From Alicyclobacillus sacchari (lineage in GTDB: Bacteria > Bacillota > Bacilli > Alicyclobacillales > Alicyclobacillaceae): a stretch of 64,000 nucleotides of DNA. Under the pieces are notes generated by a model. It saw only the letters and a program-made list of their open reading frames with translations, was not told the origin of the DNA and did not search any database. Made by a program: the position numbers and the translations under genes. Location of the stretch: positions 372,001-436,000 of the forward strand of contig NZ_SORF01000001.1 of NCBI RefSeq assembly GCF_004366795.1. The letters run 5' to 3'. The first letter of the stretch is position 1, and each line of letters begins with the position of its first letter. Shown one piece after another: positions 26,983-35,653 of the stretch.

Positions 26983-28167
26983 TTGGCGCGGCGGTATTTG
27001 CATGAGATTGACCTCATGCGCGCATTTGTCATCCTAGGCGTGTTATCCGTGCATACGACATCGTTTTTTAATGTTCTTAACAACAATATGACTCCCGGCT
27101 TCCTGACACTGGGCGCGCTCATTACCAGCATGCACTACACGCGCGAGACGTTTATGTTCGTCACCGGCCTGGTATTGTTCATCACGTATTATCGCAACCC
27201 ATTCCATCCACTGGTGTTTTGGCGAAAGCGTTTTTTGCTTATCACCATTCCCTATATCATATGGACACTTGCGTATATCGCTTTCGTCGGATGGTTAACA
27301 CCCGGTTTCAATTGGTCTTGGTCAATCCTTTGGCCCGCCATCGTGCACAATGTACTAACCGGAAACATGTACTTTCTCTATTTCCTTGTCGTATCCATGC
27401 AACTCTATATCGTATTCCCCCTTCTTTTGTTCATGCTGAGAACATGGGAGAAGTATCACATTCATATTCTTGTCGCAAGCTTTGTCTTGCAAATCTGTTT
27501 GATGTGGATAAATAAATACGCACTTGGAACTGTCAACGTGGCCCACCTGCCAAAGGTACTCTATGACTTGTACGAATATCGCGATCGCAACATCGTCATG
27601 TATCAATTCTGGTTCGTTGCGGGCGGCATTTTGGCTTGCCACTATGACCGCGTGGCAGCGTTTGTCTGCCAGCATCGCCGTGCGCTTTTCATCTCCTTGG
27701 GCGTTGGCGTTTGTCTTGTTTGGAGTTATTACTTTTTGGAACGCTTGGTCGTCGGCGAAAGTGAAGGTTCGGCAGAACTTGTTCTACAACCGATTATGGT
27801 TCCGTACAGCCTTCTGGTAACCATGGTCTATTGGTATGCAGGCCTATCTTGGGCCAAGCGCATGGATCGCCCCGGATGGCGGCCGTTCAGCAAATTCATT
27901 CAGGTTGCGGGAAACACTTCGTTTGGCATCTACTTGGCTCAACCGTTTCCCCTGTACCTCATGGAACTCACGGTCAACCACATCGACGGCGTGGGTATTC
28001 CAACGTGGCTTCACTACGCCTTGTTGCCTGTGTCCATTTTGTTTGTCTACTTTTCGTCCATGCTCATTTCGTACATTCTTGGGAAAATACCGCTCCTAAC
28101 GTACACCGTCGGCAGGCGTACGCAGTGGCGCCGCCATAAACAGCAAGCTGTCCAGCGCGCGGCGTAA
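26983..28167 (+). CDS. Membrane acyltransferase, family 3 (OafA/WecH type)
   Basis: Integral membrane protein of about ten helices that transfers acyl groups, often O-acetyl, to cell-surface polymers. The family N-terminus is clear: YLHEIDLMRAFVILGVLSVHTT, with the conserved histidine, then the RETFMFVTGLVL helix and FWRKRFLLITIPYIIW. The TTG at 26983 is taken as start because AAGGGGGA lies six to seven bases before it; an ATG at 26941 has no ribosome-binding site. 394 residues. Acceptor unknown. Divergent from the cupredoxin-like gene and ended by a strong hairpin. Confidence 0.8.
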   Translation: MARRYLHEIDLMRAFVILGVLSVHTTSFFNVLNNNMTPGFLTLGALITSMHYTRETFMFVTGLVLFITYYRNPFHPLVFWRKRFLLITIPYIIWTLAYIAFVGWLTPGFNWSWSILWPAIVHNVLTGNMYFLYFLVVSMQLYIVFPLLLFMLRTWEKYHIHILVASFVLQICLMWINKYALGTVNVAHLPKVLYDLYEYRDRNIVMYQFWFVAGGILACHYDRVAAFVCQHRRALFISLGVGVCLVWSYYFLERLVVGESEGSAELVLQPIMVPYSLLVTMVYWYAGLSWAKRMDRPGWRPFSKFIQVAGNTSFGIYLAQPFPLYLMELTVNHIDGVGIPTWLHYALLPVSILFVYFSSMLISYILGKIPLLTYTVGRRTQWRRHKQQAVQRAA

Positions 28168-28170
28168 CAT

Positions 28171-28207
28171 ACGAGCATCGGGCCCGTGTTCCGGGCCCGA
28201 TGCTCGT
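28171..28207. terminator. Strong bidirectional terminator
   Basis: A 16-bp perfect stem (ACGAGCATCGGGCCCG / CGGGCCCGATGCTCGT) with a 5-base loop between the convergent acyltransferase and Aas-like genes; three bases separate it from the stop of the latter. Confidence 0.85.
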
Positions 28208-28209
28208 TG

Positions 28210-30159
28210 TCACTTGCCATCCGCCAGGATCAAGCTGCGCAGCGACACATAATCCGTTTTCCCGCTTCCGAGCAACGGAAATTCCTCGATGGTGCGCAAT
28301 TCGCTTGGGACGTGCATGCGAGAGTATCCTGATTCGTCTACGACCTTCCGCATCGGCGCCAAGGTCAATCCGGCAACGGTGGTGACGAGCAAAATCCGTT
28401 CTCCCCGCACCTCGTCAGGTACCGTGATGGCAGCAAAATCAGGACTGTCATAGGCACGGGCCGCCAACTGTTCGACAAGATTAAGCGACACCATTTCACC
28501 TGCGATTTTCGCAAAGCGCTTCAGGCGACCGATGATGGTAACAAACCCGTCTTCGTCGATCGTCACAACATCGCCTGTGTCATACCAACCGCTCTGCTCC
28601 ACGTAGCCCTGGCCGTGCAATAAGTAGCCTTTCATCACGTTCGGGCCCTGTACGTGCAATACGCCGCCCTCAGGGATTCCTTCCACAGCATGGAGGCGGT
28701 AAGCAATCCCTGGCAAGAGTCGCCCAACCGTTCCCTGGCGATGGTTGATGGGTGTGTCCAAGCAAAGAATGGGTGACGTCTCAGTCGCACCATATCCCTG
28801 CATGATCTGTAATCCGAACTTCTTTAGCCACGCGCGTTCGACTTCGGGCTTCAGCCGCTCAGCCCCCACCACAGCATAGCGCAACGACGCAAACTGCTCA
28901 GACGTAGCGTTCTGTCCATACTTCTCCAAAAAGGAAGACGTGCCAAAAAGAATGGTGGATTGTTCCTCTCCGGCTAACTCGGGAATTCGCTTGTAGTGCA
29001 AGGGCGATGGGTACAGGTAAGTCTGAATACCGGCCAAAAGCGGCAACAAAGCCCCGGCCGTCAGCCCGAAGGAATGAAACATCGGCATGGCGTTCAGCAT
29101 TCTATCCTGTGTCCCAAAGTCGATGACCGATCTCGTTTGTTGGACATTCGCGTAGATGTTATCGTGCGACAGCACCACACCTCGCGGTTTGTACTCGCTG
29201 CCCGATGTAAACAATACCATCTCACGCAATCCATGTTTCGCGCGTGCCCGCCGCTTGAACGCAAGCAAACCTTGCACTTTCTCAAACATGGAAATATTCT
29301 TGCGCACGTCCTCCATTTCGCGAACGGAAAAACGGACACTCAGCGCCGCTTCGACGTCTTGCAACTGGCCTTTTTGAATAAATTCGCGCGATGTCAGGAC
29401 TGTGCGCAAGGCGGCCGTCTCACACGCATCCAAAATCGTTTGAATGCCGCTAGAGTAATTGAGCATCACCGGTGTGATCCCAGCGTAGAACAGCGCGAAC
29501 AGGACGACCACTTGGCCAATGGAATTGGGTAAGAGCAGACCGACTCGCTCCGTGCCTGCGAACATTCGGCGAAACATCGTCCCTAGCACGTAGGAGTTCA
29601 ACAGGATCTCGCGATACGTTGCCTTGCCGCCGATGTCCTTGCAAATGACCCTGTTCTCCCCATAGTACTTGGCGGATCGCACCAACTCGTCGAACAGATT
29701 GACCTGCGAATCATCTTGTCTGCCAAGATAACTCATAAGCAAAAAGCGCTGTAACTCATCCAGCGTTTTGCGCCCATCGGTCAATGGTAGAGCGTCGCCC
29801 ATGCTGGTGCGCTGCGTATGTCCATACACCGGAACAATCGGAATTCCCCGCCGAAATGCATAACTCGCAACCGCTTGAAACGTTGCTTGATCGGTGTCGA
29901 GGGCGACGAAAACGGGTTTTCCATTCTGCAGATGACGTATGAACGGCGCAAACGATCTCGGTTTCGCAGCCCGAATGCAAACGGTCTTCCTGCCGCGCAG
30001 TAACCCTCCATAGCGAGCTTGCACCATCTCGTTCACACAAACGAGCGCGTCGTTTGGCACAGCCTCCAACGCTCTGCGAACATCCGTGTAAATGGTTACA
30101 TTTAATAAGTAGATTGCACATCTTTCCATGCGAAAGGACAAATCCGACAGCGCTTTCAT
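28210..30159 (-). CDS. Aas-like acyl-ACP/acyl-CoA synthetase with a degenerate acyltransferase domain
   Basis: Adenylate-forming enzyme expected to activate fatty acids. From about residue 150 it tracks E. coli Aas closely: ERVGLLLPNS, the AMP motif LFTSGSEYKPRGVV, PMFHSFGLTAGALLPLL, YPSPLHYKRIPEL, QGYGATETSP, WYDTGDVV, GRLKRFAKIAGEMVSL and the final LLGSGKTDYVSL with the catalytic lysine. In Aas the first ~200 residues are a PlsC 2-acyl-glycerophosphoethanolamine acyltransferase. Here that half is only about 130 residues; its NHxxxxD has become NEMVQAR and its FPEG block ALDT, so acyl transfer is probably lost. The ATG at 30159 has AAGGAG six bases upstream. 649 residues. Confidence 0.85.
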   Translation of the reverse strand: MKALSDLSFRMERCAIYLLNVTIYTDVRRALEAVPNDALVCVNEMVQARYGGLLRGRKTVCIRAAKPRSFAPFIRHLQNGKPVFVALDTDQATFQAVASYAFRRGIPIVPVYGHTQRTSMGDALPLTDGRKTLDELQRFLLMSYLGRQDDSQVNLFDELVRSAKYYGENRVICKDIGGKATYREILLNSYVLGTMFRRMFAGTERVGLLLPNSIGQVVVLFALFYAGITPVMLNYSSGIQTILDACETAALRTVLTSREFIQKGQLQDVEAALSVRFSVREMEDVRKNISMFEKVQGLLAFKRRARAKHGLREMVLFTSGSEYKPRGVVLSHDNIYANVQQTRSVIDFGTQDRMLNAMPMFHSFGLTAGALLPLLAGIQTYLYPSPLHYKRIPELAGEEQSTILFGTSSFLEKYGQNATSEQFASLRYAVVGAERLKPEVERAWLKKFGLQIMQGYGATETSPILCLDTPINHRQGTVGRLLPGIAYRLHAVEGIPEGGVLHVQGPNVMKGYLLHGQGYVEQSGWYDTGDVVTIDEDGFVTIIGRLKRFAKIAGEMVSLNLVEQLAARAYDSPDFAAITVPDEVRGERILLVTTVAGLTLAPMRKVVDESGYSRMHVPSELRTIEEFPLLGSGKTDYVSLRSLILADGK

Positions 30160-30308
30160 ACCCATCTCCTTGCAATCTCTACGGCGATATGTGGAACCAG
30201 TGTAGCATGCCCGTGCGCATTTCGACACACTGAATTTCTCCACACTGGTATAATTGGCTGAGGTTGATCATCGCGATCTCGCGGAATCGTGAAACGGGAG
30301 GGGACTCT

Positions 30309-32003
30309 ATGAAATTTTCTGAAATGACGTACGAACGCCCAAACATGAGCGACATCACTTCGCAAATGACAAAGCACATTGCTGCGTTGTCGAGCGCTGC
30401 AACAGCCGATGAACAGCTCGAGCAGATTGCCGCCATGAACGATCTTCGCAATCACTTTATGTCTATGGCCGAAATTGCATCGATTCGCAACTCCATTGAT
30501 ACGCGTGACGCATTCTATAAGGCTGAAAAAGAATACTTTGACACGGTATCACCGGAGATGGAAGCCATCGAAACCAAGTTTCGTGAAGCATTGCTGGCTT
30601 CACCATTTCGCCTGGAATTGGAGAAGCACCTAGGGACCCAACTGTTTAAGCTTGCCGAAGTCCAAAAACGCTCCTTTGGCGATGCGATCGTGACAGATAT
30701 GCAGGGGACAAACCGGCTCGTGACGGAATACAACGCGCTGATCGCCAGCGCGAAGATTCCATTTGAAGGGAAGGAGTTGACCCTCAGCCAGCTGGGCCGC
30801 TATTTGAATGCGCGGGATCGCAATGTGCGAAGGGCTGCCAATGAGGCGCGTTACGCTTTCTTTGCGGAACATGAGGCAGAGTTTGATAAGCTCTATGACG
30901 ACATGGTGAAATTGCGGACGCGCATGGCTCAGAAGCTGGGCTATGACAATTATGTTCAAATGGGTTACGACCGCATGAATCGTACGGACTATGGTCCAGC
31001 GGAAACCAAGAAGTTTCGCGACCAGATTAAACAGCATATTGTCCCACTCGCGGAATCACTGCGCGATCGCCAGCGGCAGCGCCTCGGTCTCGACAAACTG
31101 CAGTATTACGATCTCGCGCTTCACTTCCCAACGGGCAATCCAGAGCCAAAAGGCGATCCCGACTGGATTGTCGAAAACGGGAAACGCATGTACCGCGAAC
31201 TGTCGCCCGAGACAGACGCGTTTTTCAATTTCATGGTAAACAACGAACTGCTCGATTTGCTGAGCCGCGACGGCAAGCGAGTCGGGGGGTACTGCACCAT
31301 CATTCCGTCCGCCAAGGCTCCATTTATCTTCGCCAACTTCAACGGCACGGCTCACGATGTCACTGTACTTACGCATGAAGCAGGCCATGCGTTCCAAGCG
31401 TATGAATCGCGCAATCTCCCTTGTCCGGAGTACTACTTCCCGACATCGGAGGCGGCTGAAATCCACTCGATGAGCATGGAATTCTTTACGTGGGATTGGA
31501 TGAACCTGTTCTTCGAAGAAGATACAGAAAAATTTAAGTTCTATCACCTAAGCACTTCGGTGATGACGATTCCGTACTTTGCAGTCGTCGACGAATTTCA
31601 GCACTTCGTCTACGAAAACCCGTCGGTGACACCGGAAGAGCGCAAGTCGTTCTGGCGAGAATTGGAGCGCACGTACTTCCCAAGCCGCACGTATGAGGAA
31701 AACAAGTATCTCGATCGCGGCGGTTTCTGGCACCAGCAACTTCACATTTTCAATTATCCGTTCTACTACATCGATTACGGCCTGGCACAAGTCTGCGCAC
31801 TGCAGTTCTGGACCAAAATTCAGTCCGACAAAGAGCAGGCATGGAAAGACTATCTGCGCCTATGTCAGTTGGGCGGCAGTCGATCTTTCGTCGAACTGGT
31901 GCAAGCCGCCAACTTGCGTTCACCGTTCGACGAAAACTGTATTGAATCCATGATTGGCGACATTGCCAGCTGGTTGCACAGTATTGACGACAAGTCCCTG
32001 TAA
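30309..32003 (+). CDS. M3-family oligoendopeptidase
   Basis: Cytosolic zinc metallopeptidase of the thimet/PepF group, cleaving short peptides. HEAGH at residues 356-360 supplies the two zinc histidines and catalytic glutamate; the third ligand region is SEAAEIHSMSMEFF. The C-terminal substrate-binding YYIDYGLAQVCALQFW motif is typical. 564 residues, normal for the group. The ATG at 30309 is preceded by GGGAGGGGA. Divergent from the Aas-like gene and followed by a GC-rich hairpin. Together with the Opp importer elsewhere in the window it could process imported peptides. Confidence 0.93.
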   Translation: MKFSEMTYERPNMSDITSQMTKHIAALSSAATADEQLEQIAAMNDLRNHFMSMAEIASIRNSIDTRDAFYKAEKEYFDTVSPEMEAIETKFREALLASPFRLELEKHLGTQLFKLAEVQKRSFGDAIVTDMQGTNRLVTEYNALIASAKIPFEGKELTLSQLGRYLNARDRNVRRAANEARYAFFAEHEAEFDKLYDDMVKLRTRMAQKLGYDNYVQMGYDRMNRTDYGPAETKKFRDQIKQHIVPLAESLRDRQRQRLGLDKLQYYDLALHFPTGNPEPKGDPDWIVENGKRMYRELSPETDAFFNFMVNNELLDLLSRDGKRVGGYCTIIPSAKAPFIFANFNGTAHDVTVLTHEAGHAFQAYESRNLPCPEYYFPTSEAAEIHSMSMEFFTWDWMNLFFEEDTEKFKFYHLSTSVMTIPYFAVVDEFQHFVYENPSVTPEERKSFWRELERTYFPSRTYEENKYLDRGGFWHQQLHIFNYPFYYIDYGLAQVCALQFWTKIQSDKEQAWKDYLRLCQLGGSRSFVELVQAANLRSPFDENCIESMIGDIASWLHSIDDKSL

Positions 32004-32009
32004 AACATT

Positions 32010-32035
32010 GCGCCGCCGCCTGTCAGCGGCGGCGC
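32010..32035. terminator. GC-rich hairpin after the M3 peptidase
   Basis: A 10-bp stem (GCGCCGCCGC / GCGGCGGCGC) with a 6-base loop starts seven bases after the peptidase stop. Its right arm is also the last codons and stop of the convergent small membrane-protein gene, so the element is shared between terminator and coding sequence. Confidence 0.7.
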
Positions 32036-32232
32036 GCCATCCACCAAAAGCCAACGACAATCAGGATCAACAATATAAGAAAAAACGGGATGTGCCGAGC
32101 GATGGAATAACCGATGCCCCACCCCAGCCCATGCACAACGCCTCGGGCAAATTCGTGTCCCAATCCAGAACCGAAACTGGAGTACATGTGGTGGGAAAAT
32201 CCATAGGATCGAAGTAGCAACTGGCTATCCAC
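32023..32232 (-). CDS. Small single-helix membrane protein, unknown function
   Basis: A 69-residue frame starting GTG with a GGA close upstream. The first half is His/Gly/Ser-rich (SHHMYSSFGSGLGHEFARG), followed by one strong membrane helix (about 48-66, FFLILLILIVVGFWW) and the basic end MARRR. A second possible start is the ATG of MYSSFG at residue 16. A single helix with a positive C-terminus suggests a small membrane protein. No family is recognised. Coding support is moderate because the sequence does not look like a shadow of another gene. The 252 bases upstream (32233-32484) hold no other gene. Confidence 0.5.
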   Translation of the reverse strand: MDSQLLLRSYGFSHHMYSSFGSGLGHEFARGVVHGLGWGIGYSIARHIPFFLILLILIVVGFWWMARRR

Positions 32233-32484
32233 TCCATTTCAATCAAACGTCATTCATACGAGAAATCCAGCCCAATCTCACATCCTGGATGCTCACTGCC
32301 GGCTGAAGGCTGCCATATAAGACCTTCAACGCGCTTACACAGGTATGCGTGCTGTGGTCTGCGCGGACGATGCGTGCTGTCACCTGCGCTCGCCGCTGCG
32401 CAGATCGTAAAGGAACAGCAGGCAGCCGTCAACTCATGAATACAGTGGCTCGCCATCATGTGCGTCATGCCGCTCCTTCCCCTT

Positions 32485-33156
32485 TCAACCCATCGCCCGC
32501 GCGCTGGCCCAGTCGATCACGTCGACGACCGTGCGCAAGCCCAGCTTTTCGCACATCTCCATCTCCCGGCGCCAAACTTCGGCGGTCATGCGCACGTCGG
32601 CGTCTGCCTGATGGCGATGTTTCACCTCGACGCCAAGCCACGCACAGACTTCCTCCAGTGTCGGCGTTCGTGAAATGCGAGCCAACGCCTGTGCCACGAC
32701 CGCCGTGTCGATGGCGATGGGGCGGAGTTTGAGACGCCAAAGCAGCCGCGCTTGGCGCTGCAAAAACGACAGCTCGTGCCGCGCGTGGTGGGCAATCCAC
32801 ACGCGGCCAACTGCCATCCCGAGGACCTGGCGAAGGACGCGCTCGAGCTCTTTGCCGGCTTCCAACGCTTCCGGCGTCAAGCCTGTCAAACGCCAGACGG
32901 TGTCCGAAACGCCGGCGAGATCGTCATGCCGGACGAGTTCGTAGTACATCTCGCTCAACTCCTGGCGCCCGGTCATACACGCGGCCGCCACCGACAAGAT
33001 GCGATCCGCCTCTGCCGAGAAGCCTGTCGTCTCGAGATCGACAACGAAGTAATCGGCGGCAGCCAGAGGCCGCTCCCACACGCGGGCCGCTGGATCAACC
33101 AGGCCAAGTATAAGTTGGTCCGACTCCTCCTTGCGCGCGGTGAAAAACCATTTCAT
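32485..33156 (-). CDS. DnaQ-like DEDDh 3'-5' exonuclease
   Basis: Exonuclease-superfamily protein of 223 residues. Exo I is VVDLETTGFS (about 38-47), Exo II lies around HHARHELSFL, and Exo III is HRHQADADVRMT with the DEDDh histidine. This is a stand-alone domain, not fused to a polymerase, so it may proofread in trans or act on RNA or nucleotides. The ATG at 33156 overlaps the stop of the DUF294 gene as ATGA and has GAGGGGG upstream; the frame extends 62 codons further but only as overlap. Pairing with DUF294 nucleotidyltransferase genes is common in bacteria and suggests linked function, but the substrate is unknown. Confidence 0.85.
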   Translation of the reverse strand: MKWFFTARKEESDQLILGLVDPAARVWERPLAAADYFVVDLETTGFSAEADRILSVAAACMTGRQELSEMYYELVRHDDLAGVSDTVWRLTGLTPEALEAGKELERVLRQVLGMAVGRVWIAHHARHELSFLQRQARLLWRLKLRPIAIDTAVVAQALARISRTPTLEEVCAWLGVEVKHRHQADADVRMTAEVWRREMEMCEKLGLRTVVDVIDWASARAMG

Positions 33157-34178
33157 CGCGACCCCCTCGGCTTTCGGAAACGCCGGCAAACCAACTGTTC
33201 CAGTCGTTTCGCGGTACGCAAATGAACTTGCAGGCAATCCCGCCACGCTTGTGGCATTCGTCCTTTCTCCATACGTTCTGCGTTTGTGCCCGACCTGGCA
33301 GCCTGGGCGTGCAATCGAGCGCGCAGCCGCCAACCGAACCACAACGCATCGCTGACCGCCGCAGCAAACACCGGATCCAGCATCTTCATCTGTGTAAGCC
33401 CCTCGAGGCGAGCTACGGTTGCCATCGCTTGCACATCCCCAGCGATGGCAAGCAGTCGAATGGCATAGACGATGGGCGCCAGCAACTGCTCTTTGACGTC
33501 AAAGAATTCGCCTTCCGCCGCGGCCTGCCACTTGACGCGCCCGAACGGATGGAGGCCAACCGTGCGCCGGATGCCCAAGTGCGCCATCTGCCAGAGGAAA
33601 AAGGGCGACGCGGCGAGGCGGGACCGCACGGTGACAGCGATGCCCTGCCACGGTTCACAAGGGGACAGCGGCGTCGCGTCCATCGCCATGAACAGGTAGC
33701 GCGCGCTCTTCCAATCAGGAAAGGCGCAATACTGTTCGATCCGGCTGTACCAATCGGCGGGCGTGCCAAACCACCGCGGATTCGGGCCCATGACGTTGCC
33801 CCGGCACGGCTGGAAGCCGAGGGCTGTCATCGTGCGGACGAACTGCTGCAGCGGATCGACCGCCTGTGCGAAGGAAACGGTCCCGTCGCTGACAATGGCG
33901 AAGTCGAGGTCGCTGTGCGGCAAGTCCTCGCCGCGCGCTGCCGAGCCGAGCCGAATGTACGTGAGCCCGCGCCGAATCGAATCAGGTACAAATGTCTGCC
34001 AGCCAAACGCCAGTAGTTGCTCGCGCTGCTGTTGGTAGGCGTGCAGCCATCGCGAGAAGGGAGCGTGATCGAACGGCGATTCGGTGTCTTGTAGAACCGC
34101 GTCCGACCACGCGGCGGCAATATGGGCGGCACGCTCGATATTCAAATCTGGAGCTTTGACAATCACCGGCAGCTTCAC
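33153..34178 (-). CDS. DUF294 putative nucleotidyltransferase
   Basis: 341-residue protein with the DUF294 nucleotidyltransferase-fold signature GSAARGEDLPHSDLDFAIV near residue 115, including the Gly-Ser and paired acidic residues that bind metal in this fold, and a helical DUF294_C domain at the C-terminus. Usually these proteins carry N-terminal CBS or cyclic-nucleotide domains; none is present here. The GTG at 34178 has GGAGG upstream; the frame continues 52 codons further without a better ribosome-binding site. First gene of a two-gene unit with the exonuclease, divergent from the glutamine synthetase gene. The nucleotide and acceptor are unknown. Confidence 0.8.
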   Translation of the reverse strand: MKLPVIVKAPDLNIERAAHIAAAWSDAVLQDTESPFDHAPFSRWLHAYQQQREQLLAFGWQTFVPDSIRRGLTYIRLGSAARGEDLPHSDLDFAIVSDGTVSFAQAVDPLQQFVRTMTALGFQPCRGNVMGPNPRWFGTPADWYSRIEQYCAFPDWKSARYLFMAMDATPLSPCEPWQGIAVTVRSRLAASPFFLWQMAHLGIRRTVGLHPFGRVKWQAAAEGEFFDVKEQLLAPIVYAIRLLAIAGDVQAMATVARLEGLTQMKMLDPVFAAAVSDALWFGWRLRARLHAQAARSGTNAERMEKGRMPQAWRDCLQVHLRTAKRLEQLVCRRFRKPRGSR

Positions 34179-34291
34179 GGCTAGACCTCCTGAAAACGCT
34201 TGGCATACGGCCACATCTGTGCAAACATGGAACATTGCATTATGATGAACCAAATGGAACGGCCAAAAGGCCCGGCACGGAGGAATCGCAG

Positions 34292-35626
34292 ATGAAAGGC
34301 CAGACAACTGCGGACAACCTGATTTCCCTGGCACAAGCGGCAGATATCCGCTTTGTCCGCCTTCAATTCACGGATTTGTTCGGTACGGTTAAAACGGTCG
34401 AACTGCCCGTCACCGGGCTTGCCCAAGCGTGTGCGGAAGGCGTGCTGTTTGACGGATCGTCGATTCACGGCTTTGCCCGCGTCGAGGAATCTGATATGTA
34501 CCTGTGCCCAGACACAAGTACTTGGGTCCTGCTGCCTTGGCTGGACGACGCCAGCCGCCCGCTGGCTCGGATGATTTGCGACATCAAACTGCCTGACGGC
34601 TCTGCTTTTGCAGGTGATCCGCGAGCCATCCTGAAACGCGCCGTCGCCGACGCGCAAGTGTGCGGTTTGGACGCTTTGACAATCGCGACCGAATTAGAGT
34701 TTTTCCTGTTCCCGCTCGGCAACGACGGCCAACCCGCTCTCGCCGTGGTCGATCACGCTGGCTACTTCGGCAACGATCAGCAGCAAGCTGCTGCTCACTG
34801 TCGCCTGGATATGGCGGACGCACTGGCGAAGCTCGGCATCCCGCTCTTCGGCACGCACCATGAAACCGCGCCATGCCAACACGAAATCGACATCGCGCCA
34901 CTGCCGATCGTGCAGGCGGCAGACGCACTGGTCACAGCCAAAATCGCGATGCGCACCGTCGCACAGGAACACGGCCTGTACGTGTCCTGGATGCCAAAGC
35001 CCTTTGCCGGTTTTGCCGGTTCTGGTCTCCACCTGCGCTTTCAAGCAAAACGGGCCGATATGGATGATTTTCAAGATGTGCTGCGCGACGGAAACGTCGG
35101 TTGCGGTCGCCGTTTTATCGCAGGACTGCTTGATCACGCCGCAGCACTCACCGCGATCGCCAATCCCCTGGTCAACAGCTACAAGCGACTAAGACCGGGA
35201 TCCGAAGCACCGGTATACGCCTTTTGGTCGACGCGACATCCAATGCCGTTCGTGCGTGCCGCGATGGACGCCAACGGCGCCGTGTCTATTGAACTGCGTT
35301 CCCCTGATCCGAGTTGCAATCCCTACCTGGCATTTGCCGCAGCTCTTGCGGCGGGAACGGACGGCGTCCGCCGCCGGCTGAACGCGCCCCCCGCGCTGTT
35401 CGAGTCGGCAACGGCCATGACGGAGGAAGAACGTTTTTTGCGCTCCATCCCCCGCCTTCCAGTCCATCTGGATGATGCGCTAACGTTCCTGGAAGAAGAC
35501 GAAACCATCCGCGCTTGCCTCGGAGAACACGCGCTCACCCATTACGTCGGTGCGAAAGCCGCCGAATGGGAGGCGTACAGCAGAACGATTCACAGGTGGG
35601 AACACGAGCAGTATCTCTTGGGATGA
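34292..35626 (+). CDS. Type I-alpha glutamine synthetase, variant active-site loop
   Basis: 444 residues, the same length as B. subtilis GlnA. Shared motifs include LFDGSSIHGFARVEESDMYL, EFFLFP, HHETAPCQHEID (normally HHEVAPGQHEID), NPLVNSYKRLRPG, ELRSPDPSCNPYLAFA and the WE-rich C-terminus. The ATP/glutamate signature normally reading NGSGMHxHxS is AGSGLHLRFQ here, so several usually invariant positions differ. Expected role is ammonia assimilation (glutamate + NH3 + ATP), but a paralogue using another amine is possible. The ATG at 34292 has GGAGGAATCGCAG upstream. It stands alone, without glnR beside it, convergent with amtB. Confidence 0.85.
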   Translation: MKGQTTADNLISLAQAADIRFVRLQFTDLFGTVKTVELPVTGLAQACAEGVLFDGSSIHGFARVEESDMYLCPDTSTWVLLPWLDDASRPLARMICDIKLPDGSAFAGDPRAILKRAVADAQVCGLDALTIATELEFFLFPLGNDGQPALAVVDHAGYFGNDQQQAAAHCRLDMADALAKLGIPLFGTHHETAPCQHEIDIAPLPIVQAADALVTAKIAMRTVAQEHGLYVSWMPKPFAGFAGSGLHLRFQAKRADMDDFQDVLRDGNVGCGRRFIAGLLDHAAALTAIANPLVNSYKRLRPGSEAPVYAFWSTRHPMPFVRAAMDANGAVSIELRSPDPSCNPYLAFAAALAAGTDGVRRRLNAPPALFESATAMTEEERFLRSIPRLPVHLDDALTFLEEDETIRACLGEHALTHYVGAKAAEWEAYSRTIHRWEHEQYLLG

Positions 35627-35653
35627 GCGGTCAGCGGTCAACGCCCGGCACCG

